From contig NZ_JAKFYQ010000002.1 of assembly GCF_021533835.1 (NCBI RefSeq), forward strand, positions 558,001 through 622,000: DNA of 64,000 nt, given 5' to 3'. The DNA comes from Synechococcus sp. Nb3U1 (GTDB lineage: Bacteria > Cyanobacteriota > Cyanobacteriia > Thermostichales > Thermostichaceae). The translations under genes were made by a program, and so were the position numbers. Shown here piece by piece: positions 55,749-64,000 of this stretch. Position 1 is the stretch's first letter, and every line of letters starts with the position of its first letter. The notes beneath the pieces are model-generated. The model was not told the DNA's origin. It did not search any database and was given only the letters and a program-made list of their open reading frames with translations.

Positions 55749-57515
55749 GTGGCCAGATCCGGATCCCATTTACAGCAATTGGCCCACTACCTGCGCCCTT
55801 ACCAACGGCAAGTGGCCTTGGGGATTGGATCCCTGCTGTTGGTAAATGGCTTTGGGGTGTTTCTGCCCTGGTATATCAAACTGGTCATCGACGATCTGAG
55901 CCAGAATCTGGCTTCTTTACAAGCTCAGCGCGTTGTGATCTATGCCCTGACGGTGTTGATCGTCTCCAGCCTGATGATGGGGATCCGCATCGCCTCGCGG
56001 GTCTGGATGTTTGGGGTGGGTCGGCAGGTGGAGTTTCACCTCAAACAAGTGATCTTCGAGCATTTACTCACTCTGCAGCCTTCCTACTTTGCCCAACAAA
56101 CCATTGGAGATATCCTCACCCGGGTCACCAGCGATGTGGAAAATATCCGTCGTCTGCTGGGATTTGCCCTGCTCAGTTTGGCTAACACGATCTTTGCCTA
56201 TGCCACCACCTTGCCGGCCATGTTTTGGATCGATCCTGGCCTCAGTGCCTTGGCTCTGTCGGTGTTTCCGGTGATGTTGGTGCTGGTGAAGCTCACTAGT
56301 GCCCGCCTGCAACAGCAACAATTGCGGGTACAACAGCAGTTGGCGGAGCTGAGCGACCTGATTCAAGAGGATATGAACGGCATCACCCTGATCAAGGTCT
56401 ACGGCCAGGAACAGCACGAACAGGGGGAATTTCGCCACCAAAACCAGCGGCTTTTACAGGCCAACTTGCGCCTAGCCCTGACCCGTAACCTCCTGTTTCC
56501 CTCTCTGGTGGCTTTGGTCAGCCTCAGTTTGTTGGTGCTGTTGGCGGTGGGGGGGCCCCAGATTGCCTCAGGGGTGCTGACGCTTGGAGATTTTTCCGCC
56601 CTGACCCTCTACATCGAGCGGCTGGTGTTCCCGACAGCTCTGCTGGGCTTTACCATTACCGCCTATCAACGGGGTCAGGTTAGCCTAGAGCGCATTGATG
56701 CCCTGCTGCGGGTGGAGCCCACCATTCAGGATGCCCCGACGGCTTTGCCCCTGCTCCCGGAAACGGTGCAAGGCCAAATCGAGGGCCGACAGCTCACCTT
56801 TCGCTTTGCGGATGCTAGGGATCCAGCTTTGGATCAGTTGCAGTTTCGCATCGAATCCGGCCAGATGGTGGCGATAGTCGGGCCGATTGGAGCGGGTAAA
56901 TCCACCCTCGCCAATGCGATCCCCCATCTGCTAGAGATTCAACCCGGACAACTGTTTTTGGATCAGATCGATATCACCCAGCTCCAACTGGGATCCCTGC
57001 GTCAGGCCATTGCCTATGTGCCCCAGGAGAGCTTTCTGTTCAGCGCCACCGTCCGCGACAATATCCGCTACGGCAAACCGGAGGCAGAAGACTGGGAAGT
57101 GGAACTGGCGGCCAAAGCAGCCCACATTCACTCCGAGATCCTTAACTTCCCCAAGGGCTATGACACACTCGTCGGGGAGCGGGGGATCACCCTTTCTGGT
57201 GGGCAACGGCAACGGGTCGCTCTGGCCCGAGCTTTGCTGGTGGATGCACCGATTTTGATCCTGGATGACTCCCTCTCCAGTGTGGATAACCAAACGGCCC
57301 AATCGATTCTCTACAACCTGCGCCACGCCACCGCCCAGAAGACGGTGATTTTCATCGCCCATCGCCTCACGGCTGTTGTGGATGCCGATCAAATTTTGGT
57401 CATGGAAGGGGGACGGATCGTCCAAACGGGATCCCATGCAGAATTGATGGCGGATCCAGAGGGGTTATACGCCTCCCTTTGGGCCAAGCAGAAGCTGGAA
57501 GAGGTGCTGGTTTGA
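55749..57515 (+). CDS. MsbA/MdlB-like ABC exporter half-transporter
   Basis: A 588-residue exporter half with an N-terminal six-span membrane domain (about 1-310: VALGIGSLLLVNGFGVFLPW, LLFPSLVALVSLSLLVLLAV). The C-terminal ATPase domain has Walker A IVGPIGAGKSTL, Q-loop AYVPQESFLFSATVRDNI, signature ITLSGGQRQRVALARALL, Walker B ILILDDSLSSVD and H-loop FIAHRLT. It forms a dimer, perhaps with another half-transporter, and moves lipids or small molecules outward; the substrate is unknown. The start is GTG 55749. There is no C39 peptidase domain, so it is not the expected processing exporter for the double-glycine peptide. Confidence 0.92.
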   Translation: MARSGSHLQQLAHYLRPYQRQVALGIGSLLLVNGFGVFLPWYIKLVIDDLSQNLASLQAQRVVIYALTVLIVSSLMMGIRIASRVWMFGVGRQVEFHLKQVIFEHLLTLQPSYFAQQTIGDILTRVTSDVENIRRLLGFALLSLANTIFAYATTLPAMFWIDPGLSALALSVFPVMLVLVKLTSARLQQQQLRVQQQLAELSDLIQEDMNGITLIKVYGQEQHEQGEFRHQNQRLLQANLRLALTRNLLFPSLVALVSLSLLVLLAVGGPQIASGVLTLGDFSALTLYIERLVFPTALLGFTITAYQRGQVSLERIDALLRVEPTIQDAPTALPLLPETVQGQIEGRQLTFRFADARDPALDQLQFRIESGQMVAIVGPIGAGKSTLANAIPHLLEIQPGQLFLDQIDITQLQLGSLRQAIAYVPQESFLFSATVRDNIRYGKPEAEDWEVELAAKAAHIHSEILNFPKGYDTLVGERGITLSGGQRQRVALARALLVDAPILILDDSLSSVDNQTAQSILYNLRHATAQKTVIFIAHRLTAVVDADQILVMEGGRIVQTGSHAELMADPEGLYASLWAKQKLEEVLV

Positions 57516-57642
57516 AAATGCTCCCGCCAAGATCCTAGGAAAGAAGTTGATTCAAGCTCGGCATCTTCGTAAAACCTACAACAGCAAACAGAGCTCTAAG
57601 TGTCAAGTGTCGTGCAAGACCCCAGAACAAAATCACTCCCTC

Positions 57643-58767
57643 TTAGGCCAGCCCCTCTCCCTCCTTACCTTCCAACCGACAGAACAATTGCCGCATGATC
57701 AGCTCCCGCTGCCCAATGGAGAGAGATGGGGCGAGGGTACTGGGGAAGTGGGGCATGGCTAAGGTGACCCGATCCAATAAGTCGGCACGACTCTGTTTTT
57801 GTTGAATAGACCAGGCCCGTTCCAAGATATTTTGGGCCGCCTCCGGTTCTAAACCTGCCTCTTCCGATAGCCAGGCCGCCAGTTGTTCCAGATCGGGGTC
57901 AAAGCGTAGCCGATACATGTAGACCAGCATGCCAATCCCGAGCACAAGACCCAAGCCACTGGCCACATAAGCCACCTTGATGGAGGTTCCGGGCAGATAG
58001 GCCACCGCCGACACCCGCAACATTTCGTAAGGGATCCGAATCAAGCTATAGCCGACCACATAAGTCCAGACCCAGGTGCCATCCTTGAGTTTGGGGGCCC
58101 GCCAGAACATCCCCATTAGCAGGGCAAACAACACCAGATTGAGGACGCTTTCGTAGAAGAAGATCGGGTGGAAAAACTCAAACTGGCTGTACTCCGGCTC
58201 ACGGGCTTGGGGAGGGATGTACACCTGCAACGGCCAGGTGCTACCCGGCGGGAGCGGGGCTCCATAGGCTTCTGAGTTGAAAAAATTGCCCCAGCGCCCG
58301 ATGGCTTGGCCCAAGATCAACCCGGGGGTGAGGATATCGGCATATTTCCAACCGTTGATGCCGGTGGTGCGGCCATAGAGGTAGAGGGCTAAGCTCCCAG
58401 CCAGCACACCGCCATGGATGATGATGCCCCCCTGCCAAATGGCAAAGGCCGAGAGGGGGTTATCACTAAACTCTGACCAATGAGTGAGCACATAGTAGAG
58501 CCTGGCCCCCAAAAAACCAGATACCACCAGCCACAGAGCCAGCATTTCCACCCGTTCGCTAGCTTTCCCCGGTTCTTTCTCCAGATGTCGCGCTTCCGCC
58601 AACGCCTTGGTCAGGATCAAGCCAATCAACACTGCCGCCGCCATCAACAAGCCGTACCAGCGCAAGCCCAAGCCACCTACCCCAGGGGTATCGACAGGAA
58701 AGCGGAAGACAAATTCTCCAGGAGAGCTGAAGGTGAGGCCCAACAGCCCGGGATCCCATGAGTTCAT
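57643..58767 (-). CDS. lgt: Prolipoprotein diacylglyceryl transferase with C-terminal extension
   Basis: Lgt attaches diacylglycerol to the lipobox cysteine of prelipoproteins in the plasma membrane. The 374-residue protein has the family core of seven spans with LRWYGLLMAAAVLIGL, FLGARLYYVLTHW, GGIIIHGGVLAGSLA, the signature GQAIGRWGNFFNSEAYG and FFYESVLNLVLFALL. After the last span (about residue 285) there is an unusual cytoplasmic tail of some 85 residues (LEQLAAWLSEEAGLEPEAAQ; RADLLDRVTLAMPHFP). Most Lgt proteins stop near 290. I use ATG 58767; the frame continues upstream to 58818 without family similarity. Confidence 0.93.
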   Translation of the reverse strand: MNSWDPGLLGLTFSSPGEFVFRFPVDTPGVGGLGLRWYGLLMAAAVLIGLILTKALAEARHLEKEPGKASERVEMLALWLVVSGFLGARLYYVLTHWSEFSDNPLSAFAIWQGGIIIHGGVLAGSLALYLYGRTTGINGWKYADILTPGLILGQAIGRWGNFFNSEAYGAPLPPGSTWPLQVYIPPQAREPEYSQFEFFHPIFFYESVLNLVLFALLMGMFWRAPKLKDGTWVWTYVVGYSLIRIPYEMLRVSAVAYLPGTSIKVAYVASGLGLVLGIGMLVYMYRLRFDPDLEQLAAWLSEEAGLEPEAAQNILERAWSIQQKQSRADLLDRVTLAMPHFPSTLAPSLSIGQRELIMRQLFCRLEGKEGEGLA

Positions 58768-58917
58768 CAATATGCTCTGCACCTCAATCCCCCTCCACTC
58801 AGTTCCAAAATTACCCACAACTACACTTTAAGAAAGACAACTTAAGTCAAGATCACCTGGGATCCATACCCTATCGCTAGGGATCCCTTTTACCCCATCC
58901 GAAGTGCCAACCCCCCC

Positions 58918-60075
58918 TCACCTGCCAGACGAGGGCAAATCCAAACCGGCCAACAGGGCTTGAAATCGTTTGTTTTTGCGCAAGCGCTCCAAGTCGGGAT
59001 CCGTACGGGCGGCAGGCCCATACTTCTGGGGGTTCAGCTGAATCGCCTCGGCAATACAGTCTATCGCCTCACGGGTGCGTCCCATTAAGGCATAACAGTA
59101 GCCTTTGTTGTAAATGCCATTGGCATGCTGGGGATTAACTTGCAAAGATTTTTCGATGCTAGTCAGTGCCTCTGTTAAGCGGCCCAACTTGGTGAGGGCA
59201 TAGCCACGGTTATCCCACGCTTCAAAATTGCTGGGGTCACACTCCACTGCCCGATCATAGGAGGTGATTGCCTCTTCTACCCGTCCCATGTGCCGCAAGA
59301 CTAAGCCACGATTATTCCAAGCATGGGTAGCTTCTCGGGAGCTAGATCCGGGTTTGCTGGCCAAAATCTGCAAGACATGCTCGTAGATAGCCAGCGATTC
59401 TGGGCCTTTCGGCAGTAGGGTGCCTTTATTCATCCAACAGCCAATGTGCTCGGGATCCACCTTTAGCCCTTCCTCGTAGGCTTCCAGAGCCGCTTTCGGA
59501 TCTTCACAGGCGGTGTAGCAACAGCCCAAGTTAAACCATACCTGTGCGTCGTCGGGGTTGAGGTGGAGGGCGCGGCGAAAGCAGCCCACCCCGCGCAAGG
59601 GATTGCCTAAACTGAGGAAGATGTTGCCCTGATTGCTCCAGGCTTTGTAGTAGCTGGGGTTAATTGTCACCGCCTGCCGGTAGGCCTCTAGCGCTGCTTT
59701 CCACTGGCCCAAAGCTGCAAGGCTATTCCCTTTGTTGGCCCAAGCTTCGTAGTGGTCGGGGTTGAGGCGGATCACCTGCTCAAAACTGTCAGTTGCTTCC
59801 AGGTGATGATCCCAATCCGCCAAAGCAAGACCCCGATTGTTCCAAACCCGCTCCTGATCAGGGCGTAAAGCTAGGGCGCGGTCAAAACTTTCAAGGCTAG
59901 CGGGGTAACGGCCCAAATGAGCTAGAGCTAGGGCGCGGTTGACCCATGCCTCAAAATGGTCGGGATCCCAGGCGATTACTTGGTCAAATTGCAGTAGCGC
60001 CAGTTCCTGTTGCTGGTTAGCCAGGTAGCGTTGGCCCAACTGCAGACGATACTCCACCTCAAGGGGATCTGGCAT
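58918..60075 (-). CDS. TPR repeat protein
   Basis: A 385-residue protein made almost wholly of tetratricopeptide repeats, about ten, each with the pattern seen in AWVNRALALAHLGRYPASLE, VWNNRGLALADWDHHLEATD and AWANKGNSLAALGQWKAALE. TPR arrays form a superhelix for protein-protein contacts. No signal peptide or membrane span is visible, so it is cytosolic. The C-terminus (RTDPDLERLRKNKRFQALLA) is short. It starts 13 bp after the regulator gene on the same strand and is probably co-transcribed with it. Partner and role are unknown. Confidence 0.9.
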   Translation of the reverse strand: MPDPLEVEYRLQLGQRYLANQQQELALLQFDQVIAWDPDHFEAWVNRALALAHLGRYPASLESFDRALALRPDQERVWNNRGLALADWDHHLEATDSFEQVIRLNPDHYEAWANKGNSLAALGQWKAALEAYRQAVTINPSYYKAWSNQGNIFLSLGNPLRGVGCFRRALHLNPDDAQVWFNLGCCYTACEDPKAALEAYEEGLKVDPEHIGCWMNKGTLLPKGPESLAIYEHVLQILASKPGSSSREATHAWNNRGLVLRHMGRVEEAITSYDRAVECDPSNFEAWDNRGYALTKLGRLTEALTSIEKSLQVNPQHANGIYNKGYCYALMGRTREAIDCIAEAIQLNPQKYGPAARTDPDLERLRKNKRFQALLAGLDLPSSGR

Positions 60076-60088
60076 AGAGGCGGTACCC

Positions 60089-60781
60089 TCACTCGCGCAT
60101 CACGTAACCCACCCCACGCACGGTCTGGATGAGGCGCTTTTCCCCTTGGTCTTCAATCTTGAGACGCAAATAGCGAATATAAACCTCGATGATGTTGGAG
60201 TCGCCCATAAAGTCGAACCCCCAGACATGCTCCAAAATCTGTTGGCGGGTGAGTACCTGTCGGGGATGCTCCATCAGATAGCGCAGCAGGTCATATTCTT
60301 TAGCCGTTAGCTCCACCCGCCGCTCTCCCCGGGTGACCTCCCGTGTCAAGGGATCCAGAGTTAAATCCATAAAGGCCAAATGGCCAGCATGGGATCCCTT
60401 TTGGCGGCGCAGATGGGCCCGCACCCGCGCTAGGAGCTCTTGAATACTGAAGGGCTTCACCACGTAGTCATCGGCCCCGGCATCCAACCCCGCTACCCGA
60501 TCCGACACATCATCTCTAGCGGTCATCAACACCACCGGCACCCGATTGCCTGTGGAGCGCAGTCGCCGACAAATTTCCAAGCCTGAGATGCCAGGCAGCA
60601 TCCAGTCCAGCAGCACCAGGTCGGGCTTTTGGTCGCGGGCTGCCATCAACCCAGCTGTACCATCGCTGGCCACACTGACTCGATACCCTTCGTAGGTCAG
60701 CTCCGTCTCGACAAAACGGGCCAGTTTTGCCTCATCTTCGATCACCAGGATGTGGGCAGAGGACGGGTCGGTTTCTGACAT
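60089..60781 (-). CDS. OmpR-family response regulator
   Basis: A 230-residue DNA-binding response regulator. The receiver (residues 10-122) has the acidic pair in VIEDEAKLA, phosphorylatable Asp59 in LVLLDWMLPGISGLEIC, Thr in LMTARDDVSDRVAGLDAGAD and Lys in YVVKPFS. The C-terminal winged helix (about 140-230) has VELTAKEYDLLRYLMEHPRQ and GDSNIIEVYIRYLRLKIEDQ. It closely resembles a common cyanobacterial OmpR group that includes ManR-type regulators, but the specific name cannot be fixed. ATG 60781 follows AGGAG. No histidine kinase gene is adjacent; the TPR gene follows. Confidence 0.92.
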   Translation of the reverse strand: MSETDPSSAHILVIEDEAKLARFVETELTYEGYRVSVASDGTAGLMAARDQKPDLVLLDWMLPGISGLEICRRLRSTGNRVPVVLMTARDDVSDRVAGLDAGADDYVVKPFSIQELLARVRAHLRRQKGSHAGHLAFMDLTLDPLTREVTRGERRVELTAKEYDLLRYLMEHPRQVLTRQQILEHVWGFDFMGDSNIIEVYIRYLRLKIEDQGEKRLIQTVRGVGYVMRE

Positions 60782-60978
60782 ACGCTCTCCTGAAGGGAAG
60801 AGACAGAAGAATTGCCTACTGCCCACAAGCATACCCCAGCCCTACAAGTCAATTGCCAGGGGATCCCTCCCTATACCCTAGCTAGTCTTATGGAACGGGT
60901 TCAGGGTTGATGCTCGAGAGTCCGGTGGGTTATCCAGAAAGGGATCCGCGTATCTTGCCACCCTGGGTACCTTAGGCC

Positions 60979-61773
60979 ATGACCCTCTCCCCCGTTTTGC
61001 TCACCCAATCCCCACCTCAAATTCGTTGGGAAAAGCTACCAGAAGACTTTCCGTTGCCGGATGAGCCCGTGGAAAGCACCTTACAACCGCTCTTAGCTGC
61101 TGCTCTGCGAGAACTGCTGGAACTGGCCCGGTTGATCCCTGCCCATGCCTTGATTGCTTCCAACTTCGGCCTTTGCAGCACCGTTGGGGGCAAGGTGGTG
61201 GTGAAAGCTCCTGATTGGGTCTATGTGCCCATGGTGAAACCCATCCCTGAAGGGGAGATCCGCCGCAGCTATACCCCCCACTTGGAAGGGGATCCCCCGG
61301 CGATTGTGATGGAATTTGTGTCCGAGACTGAGGGTGGCAAATACTCCATTAACCCCCACTACCCCTATGGCAAGTGGTATTTCTACGAGCGCATTTTACA
61401 AATACCTGTCTACGTGATCTTTCATCCGAAAACGGGGGAGCTGGATGTGTACCGCCTAGAGAATGGCCGCTATACCCCTGCATTAGCCGATGAAAACCAG
61501 CGCTACTGGATCCCGGAGATCGGCTTGTTTTTGGGAGTGTGGTGGGGACAAAAAGCAGAAACCAAGGCCCACTGGTTGCGTTGGTGGACTCCTGACGGGC
61601 ATTTACTCCTCTGGGGGAGCGAACAGATAGATCAGGAACGACAACGCGCTGAACAGGAGCGCCTACGGGCAGAAGCAGCAGAAACAGCGCTCGAACAAGC
61701 TCGATCAGAACAACAACGCCTAGCTGCAAAATTACGGGAATTGGGGTTGGATCCTGATTCAGTAGCTGACTAA
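60979..61773 (+). CDS. Uma2 family putative PD-(D/E)XK endonuclease
   Basis: A 264-residue protein of the Uma2 (DUF820) family, very abundant in cyanobacteria and thought to be restriction-like nucleases without proven targets. The core contains APDWVYVP (Asp), IVMEFVSETEGGKYS (Glu with nearby Lys), GKWYFYERILQIPVYVIFHP and the late RYWIPEIGLFLGVWWG. The C-terminal 50 residues form a Gln/Glu/Arg coiled coil (QRAEQERLRAEAAETALEQA). ATG 60979. It stands alone, diverging from the response regulator. It appears intact. Confidence 0.88.
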   Translation: MTLSPVLLTQSPPQIRWEKLPEDFPLPDEPVESTLQPLLAAALRELLELARLIPAHALIASNFGLCSTVGGKVVVKAPDWVYVPMVKPIPEGEIRRSYTPHLEGDPPAIVMEFVSETEGGKYSINPHYPYGKWYFYERILQIPVYVIFHPKTGELDVYRLENGRYTPALADENQRYWIPEIGLFLGVWWGQKAETKAHWLRWWTPDGHLLLWGSEQIDQERQRAEQERLRAEAAETALEQARSEQQRLAAKLRELGLDPDSVAD

Positions 61774-61861
61774 GTGATAGCTGGAGCCATTCCGAGAGGC
61801 TATTCATGCCCTCATAGAGGTTACTGATCTTCAGAGTTAGGAATGAAGACCTACTAAACAT

Positions 61862-63049
61862 CTAATGATTAGTCAGAGTGGATAGAGAAGGCAGGATATC
61901 CTCTCGAAAGGGAACCTCATTTTGATTGACGTTTTCTAGCTCGGCCAACATGAGAGGATTAATTCGATTCAGGTAGGGTATCAATACCTGCTGTAGTCGT
62001 GGGCGGTAGAACCGATGGTAGCTATAAACGGGGGTAGCCGGAAAGCCACGGCGAATTTTATGGGATCCCCCTGCGCCGGGATCAAAGTTGTGGATCCCTT
62101 CTTGAATGGCCAGCGCAATCGGCTCGTAGTAGCAAACATTAAAATGTAGAAACTTGACCTCTTCCCGACATCCCCAGTAACGTCCAAACAAGCGATCGCC
62201 CTTACGGATACAGAAGGACATCCCCACCACCTCTGCGTCTCGTTCCCCGGCCACCAGCACCACCCGTTCCCGATAGTTGGCGTGTAACGACTCAAAAAAT
62301 CGACGATTCAGGTACTTGCTCCAGTTCCAAAATTGGGCGCAAGTATTGCTGTAGAAGTCGTACATCAAAGAAAGTAGCCGAGGCGAGATGCGATCCCCTG
62401 TATAAATGTTCAGGTTTAGGCCACTTTTTTCCATGGCAGCCCGTTCCCGCTTGATGTTACGTCGTTGGTTGGCATTAAACTGACCCAAAAAGTCTTCATA
62501 AGAGCGATAGCCAGGGTTGTGCCATTGGTAATTGTGGGTAATGCGGGGAATGAATCCATCCGCTTCCAGTTGTGCCCGCCAGTCTAGATCCACGTAGAGC
62601 AAACTGAACACCGAAATATCATTCTCTCGACAAAAGCGATCGATGGCCATCAACATCAACGGCCAAAGTTCGGCTTCTAAACTTTCGGGATGAACCAGAA
62701 TGCGATAGCCCGTAGCCGGAGTAAAAGGGGCCATGCCGATCAATTTTGGGTAGTAGCGTTCCCCCAGTTGGCTGGCGACTGAGGCCCACTCTTGGTCGAA
62801 AACAAATTCCCCCTGGCTGTGGCTTTTCAGATATAGCGGGGCAGCAGCGATCAACTGGCCTTCGGATTCCACCAACAGATGACAGGGCATCCAGCCGGTT
62901 TTGCGACTGGCAGATCCTGAGCTTTCCAAACTATGCAGCCATTCATATTCCAAAAAAGGAGAGGTGCGCCCCGTTTCCAGCGCTTGCCAGGCGGCGGCTG
63001 GGATCTCGCGGATATCGTGGCACCAACGCAACTTCAAACGGGTTGACAT
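61862..63049 (-). CDS. FemAB/GNAT-like acyltransferase (DUF482)
   Basis: A 395-residue protein of COG3146 (DUF482), with a GNAT/FemAB-like fold suggested to transfer acyl or aminoacyl groups in cell-envelope building. Blocks: SPFLEYEWLHSLESSGSAS, GWMPCHLLVE, FVFDQEWASVASQLGERYYP, NYQWHNPGYRSYEDFLGQFN, NQRRNIKRERAAM and HNFDPGAGGSHKIRRGF. Its ATG lies inside the 3' end of the preceding 62-codon gene (16-bp overlap), so translation is coupled. Together with the upstream ATP-grasp gene this suggests a small operon for making or attaching a peptide-like group, which is inference. Confidence 0.87.
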   Translation of the reverse strand: MSTRLKLRWCHDIREIPAAAWQALETGRTSPFLEYEWLHSLESSGSASRKTGWMPCHLLVESEGQLIAAAPLYLKSHSQGEFVFDQEWASVASQLGERYYPKLIGMAPFTPATGYRILVHPESLEAELWPLMLMAIDRFCRENDISVFSLLYVDLDWRAQLEADGFIPRITHNYQWHNPGYRSYEDFLGQFNANQRRNIKRERAAMEKSGLNLNIYTGDRISPRLLSLMYDFYSNTCAQFWNWSKYLNRRFFESLHANYRERVVLVAGERDAEVVGMSFCIRKGDRLFGRYWGCREEVKFLHFNVCYYEPIALAIQEGIHNFDPGAGGSHKIRRGFPATPVYSYHRFYRPRLQQVLIPYLNRINPLMLAELENVNQNEVPFREDILPSLSTLTNH

Positions 63050-63222
63050 TTGCCTGCTCGGATCAGTCCGACCCGTCGTGCGATCGCTTCTGCTTGGCTG
63101 GGGAAAGGCCCCCAGTGCTCCTGCTGGTGCAAGAGGGGATCCTCAGCAGAAAGGGATAACACCTGACAGGATCCCTGCGGTTGTTTGATCACATACCATT
63201 CTGGAACAGGATCCGAAACCAT
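63034..63222 (-). CDS. Small conserved cyanobacterial protein
   Basis: A 62-residue soluble protein. Its second half (HWGPFPSQAEAIARRVGLIR followed by AGKCQP) resembles a short conserved cyanobacterial family I remember with the same W-G-P-F and ARRVGLIRAGKC ending; no function is known. The single conserved Cys sits near the C-terminus. The ATG follows GGGAG. It overlaps the DUF482 gene by 16 bp and follows the ATP-grasp gene by 58 bp, all on one strand. A substrate or accessory role in that operon can be considered but not shown. Confidence 0.65.
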   Translation of the reverse strand: MVSDPVPEWYVIKQPQGSCQVLSLSAEDPLLHQQEHWGPFPSQAEAIARRVGLIRAGKCQPV

Positions 63223-63280
63223 GCTGCTACTCCCTCGCCTAAGATAGGACTTCCCTGACGGGGCCTATCTTCCCTTGATT

Positions 63281-64000
63281 TTAGTCGGGATCCCTCGGCT
63301 CGTAATAGCGGTTAGCCAGCTCTAGGGCTGCCTGAAACTTTTGCTTGCGGCTGAGATCGGATCGACGGGCGATGTGAGCGAAGGTATTGATGTCCGGGGG
63401 CAAAAAGTCAAAAGAGCGCTGTTCCTGAACAATGTCCACTACCAAGGCGCAAAGAGCCTGCTGATAATCGTTATAAAAAATTTTTCCCAGAGCCTTGAGG
63501 CGACCATCCGGCACCGGATTATTAAAATCGATTGCCTGCAACTCCCCCCGCTCATCGATGAACATCTCCACAGAGTTCATCTCATAGCCTAAGACCCGAT
63601 TGATAATTTGACAGGTATCAATCACCTTTTTGCCCAGTTCTGGGCTGAGAAACTCGGGATCAAACAGATACTCACTGGCATCCATTTTGCGGAAGATATA
63701 TTTGATAGGGATAATTTTACGGCCAATACATAAGGCGCGAATTTGCCAAGGATAGGGGGTTTTTACCTTCTCCTGGATCATCATCACCTGGGATCCCGAA
63801 TGGTTATACAGATACAGCAGTTGATCCATATTATGGGCTAGCTCCACCCCGATTGCCTCTCGACCTTCGGCGGGTTTGATCACAATCGGCCAGCCCAGCT
63901 CTTCGGTCATGCCCTGCCAATCGAAAAATTTGTGATATTTAAAATCATCTCCCTGCAGAGCTGGAGCTTCTTTGGGGGGCAGGATGTAGGTTTTCGGGAT
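63281..64000 (-). CDS. ATP-grasp ligase, partial (continues past the right edge)
   Basis: The frame is open through the right end of the window, so the N-terminus is missing. The visible 239 residues begin IPKTYILPPKEAP and contain the ATP-grasp blocks GWPIVIKPAEGREAIGV, MMIQEKVKTPYPWQIRALCI and the metal-binding end EMFIDERGELQAIDFNNPVP. This resembles RimK-like carboxylate-amine ligases. These enzymes join a carboxylate to an amine through an acyl phosphate. An ATG at 63910 lies inside the domain and is not the start. It is first in a leftward operon with the 62-residue protein and the DUF482 transferase. Confidence 0.8.
   Translation of the reverse strand: MPKTYILPPKEAPALQGDDFKYHKFFDWQGMTEELGWPIVIKPAEGREAIGVELAHNMDQLLYLYNHSGSQVMMIQEKVKTPYPWQIRALCIGRKIIPIKYIFRKMDASEYLFDPEFLSPELGKKVIDTCQIINRVLGYEMNSVEMFIDERGELQAIDFNNPVPDGRLKALGKIFYNDYQQALCALVVDIVQEQRSFDFLPPDINTFAHIARRSDLSRKQKFQAALELANRYYEPRDPD

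Noticed and set aside
57547-57642. IQARHLRKTY-like start resembling the N-terminus of an ABC ATPase
   Set aside because: Only about ten residues look familiar, the frame then becomes unlike any ATPase and runs into lgt on the other strand. It could be a tiny remnant but is too short to support.

Overview
The window is chromosomal DNA of an oxygenic cyanobacterium. It encodes photosystem II subunits (psbA for D1, and the 40-codon psb30/ycf12), the cyanobacterial bifunctional FBPase/SBPase, the C5-pathway enzyme hemA, BtpA, a VKOR-thioredoxin fusion and several families seen mainly or only in cyanobacteria (UPF0182, DUF2103, DUF2605/DUF2973, the PDZ-radical SAM protein). Base composition is moderately GC-rich. 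The octamer GGGATCCC is scattered through genes and spacers at a density far above chance, apparently taking the place of the usual HIP1 palindrome GCGATCGC. This palindrome, intronless tRNA-Leu(UAA) and gene content would suit a thermophilic Synechococcus/Thermostichus-like lineage, but that placement is inference.

Layout. 0.3-6.3 kb: glpX, hemA, psb30, an amber-interrupted Rpn/DUF4351 gene and typA. 6.5-14.1 kb: a decayed hybrid histidine kinase, an M48-like membrane protein that has lost its zinc site, a secreted calcineurin-type phosphoesterase and cinA. 14.1-16.6 kb is the most disturbed stretch: a MITE copy, a TetR regulator, a small gene with a double-glycine leader, and gene remnants. 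16.8-19.7 kb is a stress-type cluster: a frameshifted ChaB-domain gene, cbpA, cbpM and a PRC-barrel protein. 19.7-35 kb: an SDR protein, putA, psbA with clear promoter and terminator, UPF0182, a radical SAM protein, DUF2103, mutL, VKOR, a diguanylate cyclase, btpA and pyrD. 35-38.3 kb: part of a branched-chain or amide ABC importer (binding protein diverging from two ATPases). 38.3-49.7 kb: recN, DUF924, an odd receiver-like protein, a HAD hydrolase, a decayed NMT1-type binding protein, glgX, an amber-interrupted DUF4870 gene, trpD, a YgjP-like peptidase, precorrin-8X methylmutase and tRNA-Leu. 49.8-64 kb: a pentapeptide-repeat protein, a cobN 3' fragment, DUF2605/DUF2973/GerW genes, dxr, two ABC genes, lgt, a TPR protein, an OmpR-type regulator, a Uma2 protein, and an operon of ATP-grasp ligase, 62-residue protein and FemAB/GNAT-like transferase that runs off the right edge.

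Genes with shared roles: FBPase/SBPase, glgX and the PSII genes serve carbon fixation and storage; hemA, precorrin-8X methylmutase and the cobN fragment belong to tetrapyrrole and corrin synthesis; cbpA/cbpM/PRC/ChaB look like a stress module.

The strongest leads are: (1) the 68-residue double-glycine-leader peptide with a cationic aromatic tail, paired direct repeats upstream and a TetR gene downstream; (2) a palindromic MITE family with 12-bp terminal repeats and TA ends, one copy directly before dxr and a remnant exactly at the start of the cobN fragment; (3) a high density of decayed genes, including three open frames each interrupted only by TAG; (4) an M48 homologue lacking all three zinc ligands; and (5) three 8-bp direct repeats resembling a cyanobacterial Pho box between that gene and the phosphoesterase.
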